DNA of 64,000 nt, taken from positions 124,001-188,000 of the forward strand of contig CAVXZG010000006.1 of NCBI GenBank assembly GCA_963766375.1. The letters run 5' to 3'. This document shows positions 16,425 to 25,968 of the stretch, piece after piece; the first letter of the stretch is position 1; every line of letters begins with the position of its first letter. The notes beneath the pieces are model-generated. The model made no database searches. It worked only from the letters and a program-made list of their open reading frames with translations, and was not told the DNA's origin. The position numbers were made by a program, and so were the translations under genes. Source of the stretch: AC-32 sp963766375. GTDB lineage: Bacteria; Actinomycetota; Thermoleophilia; Gaiellales; Gaiellaceae.

Positions 16425-18429
16425 GTGGCCGACCTCGGGCGTGCCGCTCTCATTGTCGCCTTCGGGCTCGCGCTCTACGCGGCGCTCGCGGGCGGGCTCG
16501 CCGCCTACCAGGGTCGCCGCCGGCTGCACGAGTCGGCGCGCAACGCGCTCTTCGGGGCCTTCGGCGCGACGGCGGTCGCTGCGCTCGTGCTCCTGCAGGC
16601 ACTCCATGCCCGCGACTTCTCGTTCACCTACGTGGCCGAGCACTCGAGCCGGAAGCTGCCGTTCCCGTACTCGTTCAGCGCTTTCTGGGGCGGCCAGGAG
16701 GGCTCGCTGCTGCTCTGGCTGCTCGTCCTGACCGGCCTCGGCTCGCTCGCCGTGGCGCTCAACCGCGACCTGATCCGCCGCCTCCTGCCCTGGACGGTGG
16801 CCGTGCTCGGCGGCGTGGCGAGCTTCTTCGCGCTCCTGCTCGTCTTCGTCGCCAGCCCGTTCGCGCGGCAGACCGCGCCCGCCGACGGCGCCGGGCTCGT
16901 GCCGAGCCTGCAGAACCCCTACATGATGATCCACCCGCCGCTGCTCTACCTCGGCTACGTCGGCCTCACGATCCCATTCGCCTTCGCCGCGGCGGCGCTC
17001 CTCTCGGGCCGGGTGGACGAGCGCTGGATCGTCGTCACCCGCCGCTGGACACTGCTCGCCTGGACCGCGCTCGGGATCGGGATCCTGCTCGGCGCCAAGT
17101 GGGCCTACGAGGAGGTCGGCTGGGGCGGCTACTACGCGTGGGACCCCGTCGAGAACGCCGCGCTGATGCCGTGGCTCGCCTCGACGGCCTTCCTGCACTC
17201 GGTGATGGTGCAGGAGAAGAAGAACATGCTGCGGATCTGGAACGCGGTGCTGGTCTCGCTCGCGTTCTGCCTCTCGCTCTTCGGCACCTTTCTGACCCGG
17301 AGCGGCGTGATCAGCTCGATCCACAGCTTCACCCAGTCGGCGATCGGCCCCTGGTTCCTCGGCTTCATCGTGCTCGTCGCAGCGTTCGCGACCGCGCTGA
17401 TCTTCTACCGGCTGCCGCTGCTGCGCACGACGACGCGGCTCGAGTCGCTGGCCTCGCGCGAGGCGGCCTTCCTCTACAACAACCTGCTGCTCGTCGCCTT
17501 CACCCTGACCGTGCTCTGGGGGGTCGCCTTCCCGTTGCTCTCGGAGGCGGTGCGGGGAGAGCCGATCACCGTCGGGGCGCCCTACTTCAACTTCTTCCTG
17601 CGCGTGCTCGGGCTGCCCCTGCTGCTCCTGATGGGGATCGGACCGCTCGTCGCCTGGCGGCGCAGCTCGCTTCGCGCTCTAGGCGTGAGCCTGATCTGGC
17701 CGGCCGTGGTCGCGCTCGTCACCGGAGCGGTGCTCCTCGCGCTCGGGAGCGGGCTCGAGCCTGCCCGGCCTGGTCGCCTACACGTTCTGCGCCTTCGTGC
17801 TCGGGGCGATCGTGCTCGAGTTCCTCCGCGGCACACGAGCGCGCAAGGCACTCGGCGCGTCGAGTTGGCCGGCCGCGTTCTCGTCGCTCGTCGGGCGCAA
17901 CCGCCGCCGCTACGGCGGCTACATCGTCCACGCGGCGATCGTGTTGCTGGCGCTCGGCATCGCCGGAGGCGCCTACGGCTCGACGAAGGTGCGAGAGCTG
18001 AAGCCCGGGGACTCGATGTCCATCCGCGGCTACCACTTGACCTACCTCGATGCGGTCGCTCGGAAGGGGCCGAACCGAACCGAGATTCGCGCGCGCGTGG
18101 CGGTATCCCGCGGCGGCAAGAACCTCGGCGTCTACATGGCCGGCAAGAACCAGTATCCGGCCGAGGGGCAGACGTCAAACGAGGTCGGCATCCGCACGGA
18201 CTGGCTGCGCGCCGAGGACCTCTTTCTGATCGGAGAGCAGTTCAATCCGCAAACGAAGCTCAATCCCACCGGCTCGGTCGTGCTCAAGGTGCTCGTCAAC
18301 CCGCTCGTCGACCTCGTCTGGCTTGCGGGCTTCGTGTTCCTCTTCGGCTCGCTGATCGCGATGTGGCCGGACGAGCTCGAGCAGCGCCGCCTGGCGCGCC
18401 GCACCGAAGCTGTGCCCGTCACTCCGTGA
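16425..18429 (+). CDS. ccmF: Cytochrome c heme lyase CcmF (frameshifted)
   Basis: About 667 residues with many membrane helices. CcmF attaches heme from CcmE to apocytochrome c. The signature WGGYYAWDPVENAALMPWL, with the WD motif, is complete; FWGGQEGSLLLW and YMMIHPPLLYLGYVG are further family landmarks. A one-base excess near 17757 separates LALGSGL from SLPGLVAYTFCAFVLG; the C-terminal part (LEFLRGTRARK, NRRRYGGYIVHAAIVLLALGI) is in the other frame and conserved. GTG start at 16425. The 3' end overlaps the convergent ccmB by 11 bases. Confidence 0.85.
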
Positions 18430-19060
18430 CGACGTACTCGAACGAGGCCCAGGCGAGCAGCGCGAAGATCGCGTCGTAGAGCGCAAGGAAGCCGAGGTAG
18501 CGGCCCGGGTCGCCGACGACGCTGGCGCCGACCCCGCCGATCACGATCGGCAGCGCGAGCGGCAGGAAGAGCAGCGGTAGGAGCAGCTCCCGCGCGCGGC
18601 CCGCGGCTGCCATCGCAGCGAGGAGCGTCCCGACGGCGCAGATGCCGAGATCTGCGAGCAGCACGCCCGCAACCGTCGACCAGCCGACCGGCGAGAAGAA
18701 GAGCGCGAAGGCCGGGAGCGCCACCGCCTCCGCCAGCACGAGAAAGGCGAGAGTTGCGATGCCCTTCGAGAGCCAGATCGCACTGCGATCGACCGGCGCG
18801 AGCACGAGGCCGTCCAGCAGGCCCTGCTCCCGCTCGGCGACGAAGGCGCGGCCGAGACCGAGCAACGCGGTGAAGAGGATCGCGACCCAGAGCAGGCCGA
18901 GCTCGGCGAGCCGCGAGGAGCCGTCGGGCAGCGCGAAGTGGAAGACCACGAGGATCGCGATCACGAAGAGCAGCATCGCCGGCACCGTGTCGCGAGCCCG
19001 CAGCTCGAGCCGCAGGTCCTTGCGCGCCAGCACCGCCGCGTCTCCGAAGTACCTACGCAA
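18419..19060 (-). CDS. ccmB: Heme exporter protein CcmB
   Basis: About 213 residues with six membrane helices. It is the permease partner of CcmA. The N-terminal DAAVLARKDLRLELRARDTVPAML and the segment AEREQGLLDGLVLAPVDRSAIWLSK are characteristic of CcmB. TTG at 19058-19060 is preferred as start because a GGGAGA ribosome-binding sequence lies 8 bases before it and it overlaps the ccmA stop by 8 bases; a longer TTG start at 19090 is possible. C-terminal end overlaps ccmF on the opposite strand. Confidence 0.85.
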   Translation of the reverse strand: MRRYFGDAAVLARKDLRLELRARDTVPAMLLFVIAILVVFHFALPDGSSRLAELGLLWVAILFTALLGLGRAFVAEREQGLLDGLVLAPVDRSAIWLSKGIATLAFLVLAEAVALPAFALFFSPVGWSTVAGVLLADLGICAVGTLLAAMAAAGRARELLLPLLFLPLALPIVIGGVGASVVGDPGRYLGFLALYDAIFALLAWASFEYVVTE

Positions 19061-19637
19061 GGGCGAGTCTCCCGCTTTCGAGAGAGGCAACGCGCTCGGG
19101 ATCGTGCGTGGCGACGAGGATCGTCCGGCGATCGCGCATCCCGGCGAGCTCGCGGTCGAGCAGCTCCGAGCCCTCCGCGTCGAGCCCGGCGAACGGCTCG
19201 TCGAGGATCAGTAGCTCGGGCTTGTGCAAGAGCGCGCGGGAGAGCGCGAGCCGCTGTAGCTGGCCACGAGAGAGCGCGGAGGCTCGCTGGCCTCGCTCCT
19301 CCCAGAGGCCGAAGCGCTCGAGCAGCATCCCGATCCGCTCGCGCCGCTCGGGCACGTGGTAGAGCCGCCCGTACAGGTCGAGGTTCTCGAGCGCGGTCAG
19401 CTCGCGGTAGACGAGCGGCTCGTGGCCGAGGAAGCCGATCAGCCCGCGCTCGGGCTCGATCTCGAGCGACCCGCCGGTCGGCACGGCGAGCCCCGCGCAG
19501 AGGCGGAGCAGCGTCGTCTTGCCCGCGCCGTTGGCTCCTGTGACAACGAGGAACCCGCCGCGCTCGAGCTCGAAGTCGAGGCCCCGCAGAACACGCTTGA
19601 GCCCGTAGCGCTTCTCGAGCCCGACCGCGCGGATCAT
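19053..19637 (-). CDS. ccmA: Heme exporter ATP-binding protein CcmA
   Basis: 194 residues, an ABC ATPase. Walker A TGANGAGKTTLLRL, signature LSRGQLQRLALSRALL, Walker B LLILDEPFAGLD and switch His ATHD are intact. With CcmB it powers release of heme-loaded CcmE. The segment GFLGHEPLVYRELTALENL is typical of the CcmA group rather than other ABC ATPases. ATG start overlaps the ubiA stop (ATGA), and ccmB follows with an 8-base overlap. Confidence 0.88.
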   Translation of the reverse strand: MIRAVGLEKRYGLKRVLRGLDFELERGGFLVVTGANGAGKTTLLRLCAGLAVPTGGSLEIEPERGLIGFLGHEPLVYRELTALENLDLYGRLYHVPERRERIGMLLERFGLWEERGQRASALSRGQLQRLALSRALLHKPELLILDEPFAGLDAEGSELLDRELAGMRDRRTILVATHDPERVASLESGRLALA

Positions 19638-20491
19638 GCGAGCGCGTCCGCGAGCACGAAGGCGAAGAACGCGACCGAGATCACGCCGTTCATGGTGAAG
19701 AAGGCCGTGTCCAGGCGGCGCAGGTCGCCCGGCCGGACGAGCGAGTGCTCGTACGCGAGCAGGCCCGCGACCACGGCGACCCCGAGCCAGTAGAGCACTC
19801 CGACGTCGAGCCCGAGCCCGACGGCAGCCAGCAGCGCGACGGTGCCGAGGTGGAACAGCCGCGCGCCCCAGAACACGCCTGCTTCGCCGAAGCGCACCGC
19901 CACCGACTGAAGCCCCTGCTCCCGGTCGATCTCGAGATCCAGGAGCGAATAGAACAGATCGAAGCCCGCAACCCAGAAGGCGACCGCGCCCCCGAGCGCC
20001 CAGGCCTCCCACGGAATCGTCCCGGTGATCGCCGCCCAGGCCCCGACCGGCGCGAGACCGTCGACGGCGCCGAGCCACAGGTGGCAGAGCCACGTCCAGC
20101 GCTTCAGATACGGGTAGATCACGAAGCCCACGACAGGGATCGGCCAGAGCCAGTGCACGAGCGGGTCGAGCTGGTAGACGGCGATCAGGAAGAGGGCGAG
20201 CGAGCCGGCGCAGAAGAGGACGACCTGCGCCTTCGAGAGCAGGCCGGCCGGAAGCTCGCGCCTGGCAGTCCGGGGGTTGCGCGCGTCGAGGCCGGCGTCG
20301 ATCAGCCGGTTCAGCCCCATCGCGAGCGAGCGGGCGCCGACCATCGCCACGGTGATCCAGACCAGGTCGTGCGCGCTCGGAGCCCCGTCCACGGCGAGGA
20401 ACGCCCCGACGTAGGCAAACGGGAGCGCGAAGATCGTGTGCTCGAACTTGACGAGCGAGTAGAACCGCCGCGGATACGCAATAGCGGTCAT
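19634..20491 (-). CDS. ubiA: UbiA-family polyprenyltransferase (MqnP-like)
   Basis: 285 residues with about eight membrane helices. The two Asp-rich prenyl diphosphate/Mg sites are NRLIDAGLDARNPRT and DLEIDREQGLQS. It belongs to the 4-hydroxybenzoate polyprenyltransferase-like group; in menaquinone-using bacteria such proteins (MqnP) prenylate the futalosine-pathway intermediate. No other mqn gene is in the window, so the acceptor is inferred. The start ATG overlaps the moaB stop by 4 bases and the stop overlaps the ccmA start by 4. Confidence 0.82.
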   Translation of the reverse strand: MTAIAYPRRFYSLVKFEHTIFALPFAYVGAFLAVDGAPSAHDLVWITVAMVGARSLAMGLNRLIDAGLDARNPRTARRELPAGLLSKAQVVLFCAGSLALFLIAVYQLDPLVHWLWPIPVVGFVIYPYLKRWTWLCHLWLGAVDGLAPVGAWAAITGTIPWEAWALGGAVAFWVAGFDLFYSLLDLEIDREQGLQSVAVRFGEAGVFWGARLFHLGTVALLAAVGLGLDVGVLYWLGVAVVAGLLAYEHSLVRPGDLRRLDTAFFTMNGVISVAFFAFVLADALA

Positions 20492-20968
20492 GTCTGCTTG
20501 TGCGCGGTCGGCTTGCCCGCCAGCAACGCGATCGCGTGCGCCAGCGCAGGGCGCAGCACCTCGAAGCCGTCGCGGCAGCCGCCCGGCGAGCCGGGAAGGT
20601 TCACCACGAGCGTCTCGCCGCGGACGCCTGCGATCCCGCGCGAGAGCAGCGCATGCGGAGTCTTGGCGATCGAGTCGGCGCGGATCGCCTCGGCGATCCC
20701 CGGCGCGACGCGCTCCAGCACTTCGGCCGTCGCCTCAGGAGTGACATCGCGCGGCGCAAGGCCGGTGCCGCCGGTGGTCAGCACGATCACCGCCTCCTCG
20801 GCGAGCTCGGCAATTGCTTCGGCAATCGCGTCGCGGTCGTCGGGCACGATCGCGCCGCGCGACCTCGTGGCCCTCCGCTGCGAGAAGCCCGGCGAGCAGC
20901 TCGCCGCTCTCGTCCTCGCGCGTTCCCTCGGCGACGCCGTCGGAGACCGTCAGCACCGCCGCCCTCAC
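20488..20968 (-). CDS. moaB: Molybdopterin adenylyltransferase MoaB/Mog-like (frameshifted)
   Basis: About 160 residues. Adenylates molybdopterin before metal insertion. The N-terminal AAVLTVSDGVAEGTREDESG and, in another frame, AIVPDDRDAIAEAI, VLTTGGTGLAPRDVTPEAT and LVVNLPGSPGG form one complete MoCF_biosynth domain. One extra base near 20856 shifts the frame between HEVAR and AIVPDD. GTG at 20966-20968 overlaps the moaC stop (GTGA). Confidence 0.82.
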
Positions 20969-21414
20969 TCGAGCGGCTCCTTCGTCTTCTCGAGCAAGCG
21001 AACTTCGGCGAGCTCCATCGAGGAGTCGATCGCCTTCGCCATGTCGTAGATCGTCAGCGCCGCGATCGACGCCGCGACGAGCGCCTCCATCTCGACTCCG
21101 GTCTGCGCGGTGGTCTCAGCCGCAGCAACGATCGAGACTCCGTCTTCGCCCACTCCGATCCGAACCTCGACGTGACTCAGCGGCAGCGGGTGGCAGAGCG
21201 GGATCAGCTCGCTCGTGCGCTTGGCGGCCATGATCCCGGCGAGCTTGGCGGCCGCGAGCGCGTCGCCCTTCGGCAGGTCTGTGAGCCGCGCAGCCGTCTC
21301 GGGTTTCACCCGCAACGTCGCCTGGGCCACGGCCCTTCGGCGGGAGAGAGGCTTGCCGCCGACGTCCACCATCCGAAGCTCGCCGGCCTCGTCGAGATGC
21401 GAAAGCTCACTCAC
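20965..21414 (-). CDS. moaC: Cyclic pyranopterin monophosphate synthase MoaC
   Basis: 149 residues, intact. MoaC converts the cyclic GTP intermediate to cyclic pyranopterin monophosphate. Typical motifs are RMVDVGGKPLSRRRAVA, GIMAAKRTSELIPLCHPLPLSHV, ETTAQTGVEMEALVAAS and TIYDMAKAID, including the catalytic Lys/Asp region. GTG start at 21412-21414; 48 bases separate it from the otsA stop. moaA is not in the window. Confidence 0.93.
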   Translation of the reverse strand: MSELSHLDEAGELRMVDVGGKPLSRRRAVAQATLRVKPETAARLTDLPKGDALAAAKLAGIMAAKRTSELIPLCHPLPLSHVEVRIGVGEDGVSIVAAAETTAQTGVEMEALVAASIAALTIYDMAKAIDSSMELAEVRLLEKTKEPLE

Positions 21415-21462
21415 GATCTGGAACGGTATCGCGCCCGGGATCGTGATCGAGAAGCTCCGTCT

Positions 21463-22932
21463 CTAGGTAACGGCGGCCCCGCAGCGGTCGAGGTCGGCCA
21501 GCTGGGCCTCGATCCAGGCCGCGACGTCATGTTCACGCACCTGCTGGGAGATCGCCTCGAGCCGCCTCCGCCGCTCGGCCTCCGGCATCGTCAGTGCCCG
21601 GTCGATCGCCTCCGCCTGACCGGCGACGTCGAACGGGCTGACGCTGACCGCCCACTCGCCGAGCTCGTCGTGCGCACCCGCGTTCTCGGAGAGGATCAGC
21701 ACACCGTCGCGCTCGTTCACGAGCGGCGCCTCCTTCGCGATCAGGTTCATGCCGTCGAAGATCGCGTTCACGAAGAGCACGTCGAACTGCTTGTAGGCGG
21801 CCACCGAGGCGGCGAAGTCGTCCTCGATCACGAGCTCGATCGGAGCCCACCCGCCCTGCTGGAAGCGATCGTTCACGCGCCGGGCTTCGCGCTGGACCGC
21901 ACCCAGGTACTCCGCGTACTCGGGAATGTCCTGCCGGGACGGATCGAGCAGCGCGAGCATCCCCACCCGGCGAGCCATCTCGGGATGGGCGTCGAGATAG
22001 AGCTCGAAGGCGCGGAAGCCCCGGACGATGTTCTTGGAGGGGTCGGTGCGGTCGACCCGCAGCACGAGCTTCTCCGGGCGACGGGCGACAAGCGCCCGCT
22101 CGGCGGCGAGGACGTCCTCGCTGTTCGCGAGCTCGTCGAACTCGGCCGGTTCGACCGAGATGGGATGCACGGTCACGAGCGAGCGGCGACCACGGTACGT
22201 TGCGGTGCTCTCACCGAAGTCGCACGAGGCGCCCGCGAGGTCGCTCGAAGTCCGCAGGAAGTTGAGCCGCCAGCGGTGGGTGTGGAACCCGACCACGTCG
22301 TTGGCGAGCAGGCCGTCGTGCACCGCCAGGCGGATGGGCTCCGGGAGCACGTGCCAGTAATCGGCCTGCGGCCACGGGATGTGGACGAAGTGGGCCAGCA
22401 AGGCATCGGGCGCGCGCTCGCGCACGAGCCGCGGTGCGAGGTAGAGCTGGTAGTCGTGGAAGAAGACCGCCGCGTCGGGCTCTAGCTCGAGCTCCTCGAG
22501 CACGGCTTCCGCGAAGCCCTCGTTCACGCGCGTGTAGCCCTCGTCCCAGGCGTGCCGGAAGGCGACGTCCACCGACGGCGTGTAGGCGAGCTCCCAGAGG
22601 TAGTGCTGCAGGAACCAGAGCATCGGGTTCGAGACGACGTTGTAGAACCAGTCGTAGGCCGTCTCGTCGTGCGCGACGAGCCGCAACCGGAAGGCCGAGC
22701 CATCGCGCGCGTGCTCGTCGATCGCGGCTCCCCCGGCCTCGGCGACGACGGCGCGGTCCTCGGGGGTCATCGCGCTCGCGATCCAGGTGACGTCGTGGTG
22801 GGAGACGAGGCTCCGCAGCGCAGTCACGAGCCCGCCGCCTCCGCGCCGTGCGATTCGCTCGCCGCCGCGATCGCGCGCGAACGTGACCGGCCCCCGGTTG
22901 GAGACGACGATCAGCTTCCTGCGGCGAGCCAT
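21463..22932 (-). CDS. otsA: Alpha,alpha-trehalose-phosphate synthase (GT20)
   Basis: 489 residues, intact. Transfers glucose from a nucleotide sugar to glucose-6-phosphate to form trehalose-6-phosphate. N-terminal VVSNRGPVTF, the GGGGLVTAL loop, HDYQLYLAPRLV, HIPWPQADYWHVLP, VLRVDRTDPSKNIVRG and DGMNLIAKEAPLVN are diagnostic. It follows the TreT-like gene by 2 bases, so both trehalose activities are co-transcribed. No trehalose-6-phosphate phosphatase is seen nearby. Confidence 0.92.
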   Translation of the reverse strand: MARRRKLIVVSNRGPVTFARDRGGERIARRGGGGLVTALRSLVSHHDVTWIASAMTPEDRAVVAEAGGAAIDEHARDGSAFRLRLVAHDETAYDWFYNVVSNPMLWFLQHYLWELAYTPSVDVAFRHAWDEGYTRVNEGFAEAVLEELELEPDAAVFFHDYQLYLAPRLVRERAPDALLAHFVHIPWPQADYWHVLPEPIRLAVHDGLLANDVVGFHTHRWRLNFLRTSSDLAGASCDFGESTATYRGRRSLVTVHPISVEPAEFDELANSEDVLAAERALVARRPEKLVLRVDRTDPSKNIVRGFRAFELYLDAHPEMARRVGMLALLDPSRQDIPEYAEYLGAVQREARRVNDRFQQGGWAPIELVIEDDFAASVAAYKQFDVLFVNAIFDGMNLIAKEAPLVNERDGVLILSENAGAHDELGEWAVSVSPFDVAGQAEAIDRALTMPEAERRRRLEAISQQVREHDVAAWIEAQLADLDRCGAAVT

Positions 22933-22934
22933 GT

Positions 22935-24226
22935 CTAGCCGGACGACGCGGCGCCGACCATCGCCACCTCGGCGCCGGCGGTGTCGTTCCCCGAAAGCTT
23001 GTTCAGCAGCACGAGCCAGTCCCGCAGCAGGCGCGGCATCAGGAAGTTCCTGCGTACGTACTCCTTGCCGCGCAGAGCGTGCTGCCGAGCGACGGCCGGG
23101 TCAGCCAGGATCTCGAGGCACGCCTGAGCGCACTCCGCGGGGATTCGGGATCCACTAGCCAGCCGGTCTCGCCGTCCTGGATCTGGGCGACGATCCCGCC
23201 GACGCGGCCCGCCACGACCGGACGTGTCTTCCAGAGAGCCTCGGTCACGGTCAAGCCAAAGCCCTCCTTGATCGACTTCTGGACCACCGCCGCCGAATGC
23301 ACCTGGAAAGCATTCACCTCGACCGAGCCCACGTTGTTCAGGTTCGAGAGGATGTAGACGTCCGGGTCGCCCGCCGCGTGCGCGACAGTGCGGTTGTAGT
23401 AGTCCCAGCCTTCGGGATCGTCGTGCGCCATCGAGCCAACGAGCGCGAGCTGCACCTCCGGGTGCTCGGCCTTCACCAGGCGGTACGCGTCGATCACGCC
23501 CAAGGGGTCCTTCCACGGATCGAAGCGGGAGACCTGCGTCAGCAGCGGTCGTTCCACGTCGATCCCGAACTGGTCGACGATGTACGCCGCGTCCTCGGGC
23601 GAGAGCGCCATGTTCTTGGGCGTCAGCGGGTCGATCGCAGGCGGCCAGATGTAGGAGGACGGCATCCCCTCGGCGCGCGGCACGTACTCGGGCATGTGGA
23701 AGATCGCCGCGTCGTAGCGCGCGAACCAGGGCAGCAGGAACTCGAGCACGTCCGGGTTCGGGTGCGAGAGATCGATGTGGCAGCGCCAGATCCAGTAGGC
23801 CGAGCTGTCGGGGAAGTGCTCGATCATCCCGGCCGGCTGAGGATCGTGGACAAGGACGAAGTCGTACTCGTCCTCGAACTCCTGCGCGTTCAGGGCCTGG
23901 AAGCGGCGGAAGACCTCCTGCTGTGTCTTCGTCAGCCCCTGCGGGTCGCCCTGCAACGCGTTGTGGATCGTCTTCGTCGCGGCGAAGAACTCCTCGGCGC
24001 CGTTGATGATCCGCCACTCCGCGTCGAGGCCCGCATCGCGCATCAGCGGCACGAGCGCGTAGTTGATCTCGGCTACCCCACCGCCGAACGCGGTCGCGGA
24101 CAGGTGGACGAGCCGCTTGCCCTCGAGGGGCTCCGCCAGCCGGCGGATCTCCTCCATGAGGCCGCGGGTCGCGATCGTCGCGTAATCGACGAGCGACTTC
24201 TGTCCGACGTTAACGAGCTGCAACAT
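22935..24226 (-). CDS. treT: Trehalose synthase-like GT4 glycosyltransferase, TreT type (frameshifted)
   Basis: About 430 residues. TreT makes trehalose from a nucleotide-glucose and glucose. The N-terminal LVHLSATAFGGGVAEIN, VHDPQPAGMIEHF, WRCHIDLSHPNP and QVSRFDPWKDPLGVIDAY, and the GT4 donor motif KEGFGLTVTEALWK (EX7E), fit this family. Near 23140 one base is missing in a run of C, which breaks DPESP from AECAQACLEILADP; this is the only apparent deletion among the window's indels. ATG start at 24226. Trehalose phosphorylase-like activity is the main alternative. Confidence 0.8.
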
Positions 24227-24262
24227 GGTCTGAGGCGGAACCGGCCGAGAATAGCGGTCGAG

Positions 24263-24682
24263 CTAGCTCGCGAGGAACTTGACGAACCGCAGGCGTGAAC
24301 CGCCGCCTTCCCGCGGCTCGATCTCGACCTCGTCGGTGACTGCGCGGATGATCTCGATGCCGAGCCCGCCCTCCGAGAGCTCGTCGCCGTTGCCCCCGTT
24401 GGGATCATGCGGCTCGAAGCCTGCGCCCGCGTCGCCGACCTCGACGGCGAGCCGGTCCGGCTGAAGCTCGTAGACGATGTCGACGACTCCTGCGCCGCCT
24501 TCCGCGTAGGCGTGCTTGACCGAGTTGGTGCACGCCTCGGTCAGGGCGAGCTTGAGATCGTGCAGCGTCTCGTCGGAGACCGGGTGAACGCCCGCGATCG
24601 CCGTCAAGGCAAGGCGCCCGAGGGTGATGTACTCAGGGCGTGCGGGAATGGTCAGCCGCACCGAGCGGCTGTCAGCGCTCAT
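24263..24682 (-). CDS. RsbW-like anti-sigma factor serine/threonine kinase
   Basis: 139 residues, a GHKL-type ATPase domain alone. N box LALTEACTNSVKHAY, G1 box VGDAGAGFEP and G2 box GGLGIEII are visible. Such proteins bind and block sigma factors of the SigB/SigF type or phosphorylate an anti-anti-sigma partner. Neither a sigma factor nor an RsbV partner lies adjacent. Position upstream of trehalose genes hints at stress control; this is inference. Start ATG at 24680-24682. Confidence 0.82.
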   Translation of the reverse strand: MSADSRSVRLTIPARPEYITLGRLALTAIAGVHPVSDETLHDLKLALTEACTNSVKHAYAEGGAGVVDIVYELQPDRLAVEVGDAGAGFEPHDPNGGNGDELSEGGLGIEIIRAVTDEVEIEPREGGGSRLRFVKFLAS

Positions 24683-24740
24683 CGAAGCTCCTTTGCCCTC
24701 TGAACCGTCGGCCCTAACCCGGCCGCAGCGGGCTCGTCCC

Positions 24741-25952
24741 TCATCCGGTCGTCTCGGACCGCTCGCCGAGGCGCACGGAGACAACGCGTTGCTCGTCTCC
24801 ACGACGGATCGTGAAACGGACGAGCTGCCCTGGAGAGAATGAGGTTGTGACAATTCGCACGATATCTTCGGAGCTCCTGACCGTCTGACCGTCGATTGCG
24901 ACGATCACGTCGCCGCCGCGTGTGAATTCGCTCCCGAGCACCTGCTCCCTGCCGGAGCCGCCGCGCAGCCCCGCCGTCGCCGCTGGGCTCCCTTTGACCA
25001 CGTTGGTGATCACGGCGCCCCGTTCGACCGGATAGCCGAACCGCTTCGCCACCGCCGGGGTCAGATCCTCGGTCTTGACGCCCACGAACGCGTACGAAAC
25101 GGAACCGTTTGCGATCAGCTGCTGGATCGAGCGCTTGACCGAATTGATCGCGACCGCGAAGCCGACGCCTTCGGCGTTACCGCTCGTGCTGCGGATCTGC
25201 GCGGTGATCCCGATCACGCGGCCGCGTGCGTCGAAGAGCGGGCCGCCCGAGTTGCCGTGGTTGATCGGCGCATCGGTCTGGATCGCGTCCACCAGGTTGT
25301 AGTCGGAGGTGAGGGAGTCGATCGAGCGCTTCGTCGCCGAGACGACCCCGACGACGAGGGAGTTCTCGTTCCCGAACGGGCTTCCGATGGCGGCGACCGG
25401 CTCGCCGACAGTGACCGCGGCAGAGTTACCGAGCGGCACCGGCGCCAGGGCATGCGCTCCGGGGGCGACCCGGATCAGCCCCACGTCGTCGAAGACGTCC
25501 CAACCGACGATCTTCGCCTCGACTCGATCGTGATCCTGGAACTCGACGTAGACCTTGTCGGCCGGCTGTGCGACCTCGCCGTCACCGGCGGTCGTGATCA
25601 CGTGTGAGTTCGTGACGATGAAACCCTTGGGGGAGACGACGATGCCGGAGCCCAACGCCTTCTCCGCGGTGGCCGGGTCGGTGCCGTAGACCGCGACGAT
25701 CGTCACCACTCCGGGCGAGCGGCGGGCGTAGATCGCCTTCGGGTTGAAGCCGTTGCCGATCAGCGGCTTCACCGAGGGGCCGACGGCCACCGGGCTTGCC
25801 TGGCCCGCAGCGGGCGGCAGCGGCGAGGAGCGGAAGACCGTGGTCGTGGAGTCGGAGCCGGCCCAGCCGACCGCCTTCGCGAGCCCCAGCGCAAGGAGCG
25901 CCCCCGCAAGGGCGCATGCGAGAGCTACAGCGGCAAAGGGGGCGATTCGCAA
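24741..25952 (-). CDS. Membrane-anchored HtrA/DegP-like serine protease with PDZ domain
   Basis: 403 residues. N-terminal membrane anchor (6-28), a low-complexity linker, then a trypsin-like domain with His117 (TNSHVI), Asp156 (DDVGLIRV) and Ser235 (NHGNSGGPLF). A PDZ domain follows (about 285-395), with YAFVGVKTEDL, VVKGSPAATAGL and GGDVIVAIDGQTV. It would act outside the membrane on misfolded or regulatory proteins. The kinase gene just upstream ends 16 bases before this start, so the protease and the two-component pair form one unit, as with HtrA genes linked to envelope-stress regulators elsewhere. Confidence 0.9.
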   Translation of the reverse strand: MRIAPFAAVALACALAGALLALGLAKAVGWAGSDSTTTVFRSSPLPPAAGQASPVAVGPSVKPLIGNGFNPKAIYARRSPGVVTIVAVYGTDPATAEKALGSGIVVSPKGFIVTNSHVITTAGDGEVAQPADKVYVEFQDHDRVEAKIVGWDVFDDVGLIRVAPGAHALAPVPLGNSAAVTVGEPVAAIGSPFGNENSLVVGVVSATKRSIDSLTSDYNLVDAIQTDAPINHGNSGGPLFDARGRVIGITAQIRSTSGNAEGVGFAVAINSVKRSIQQLIANGSVSYAFVGVKTEDLTPAVAKRFGYPVERGAVITNVVKGSPAATAGLRGGSGREQVLGSEFTRGGDVIVAIDGQTVRSSEDIVRIVTTSFSPGQLVRFTIRRGDEQRVVSVRLGERSETTG

Positions 25953-25968
25953 AGCCGTCGCACTGTAG

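Noticed and set aside
16347..17324. 325-codon minus-strand frame inside ccmF
   Set aside because: Charged, low-complexity product with no family features; ccmF membrane helices and WD motif lie on the other strand.
20500..22485. 661-codon + strand frame across moaB, moaC and otsA
   Set aside because: Spans several real genes on the opposite strand and has no recognisable domain.
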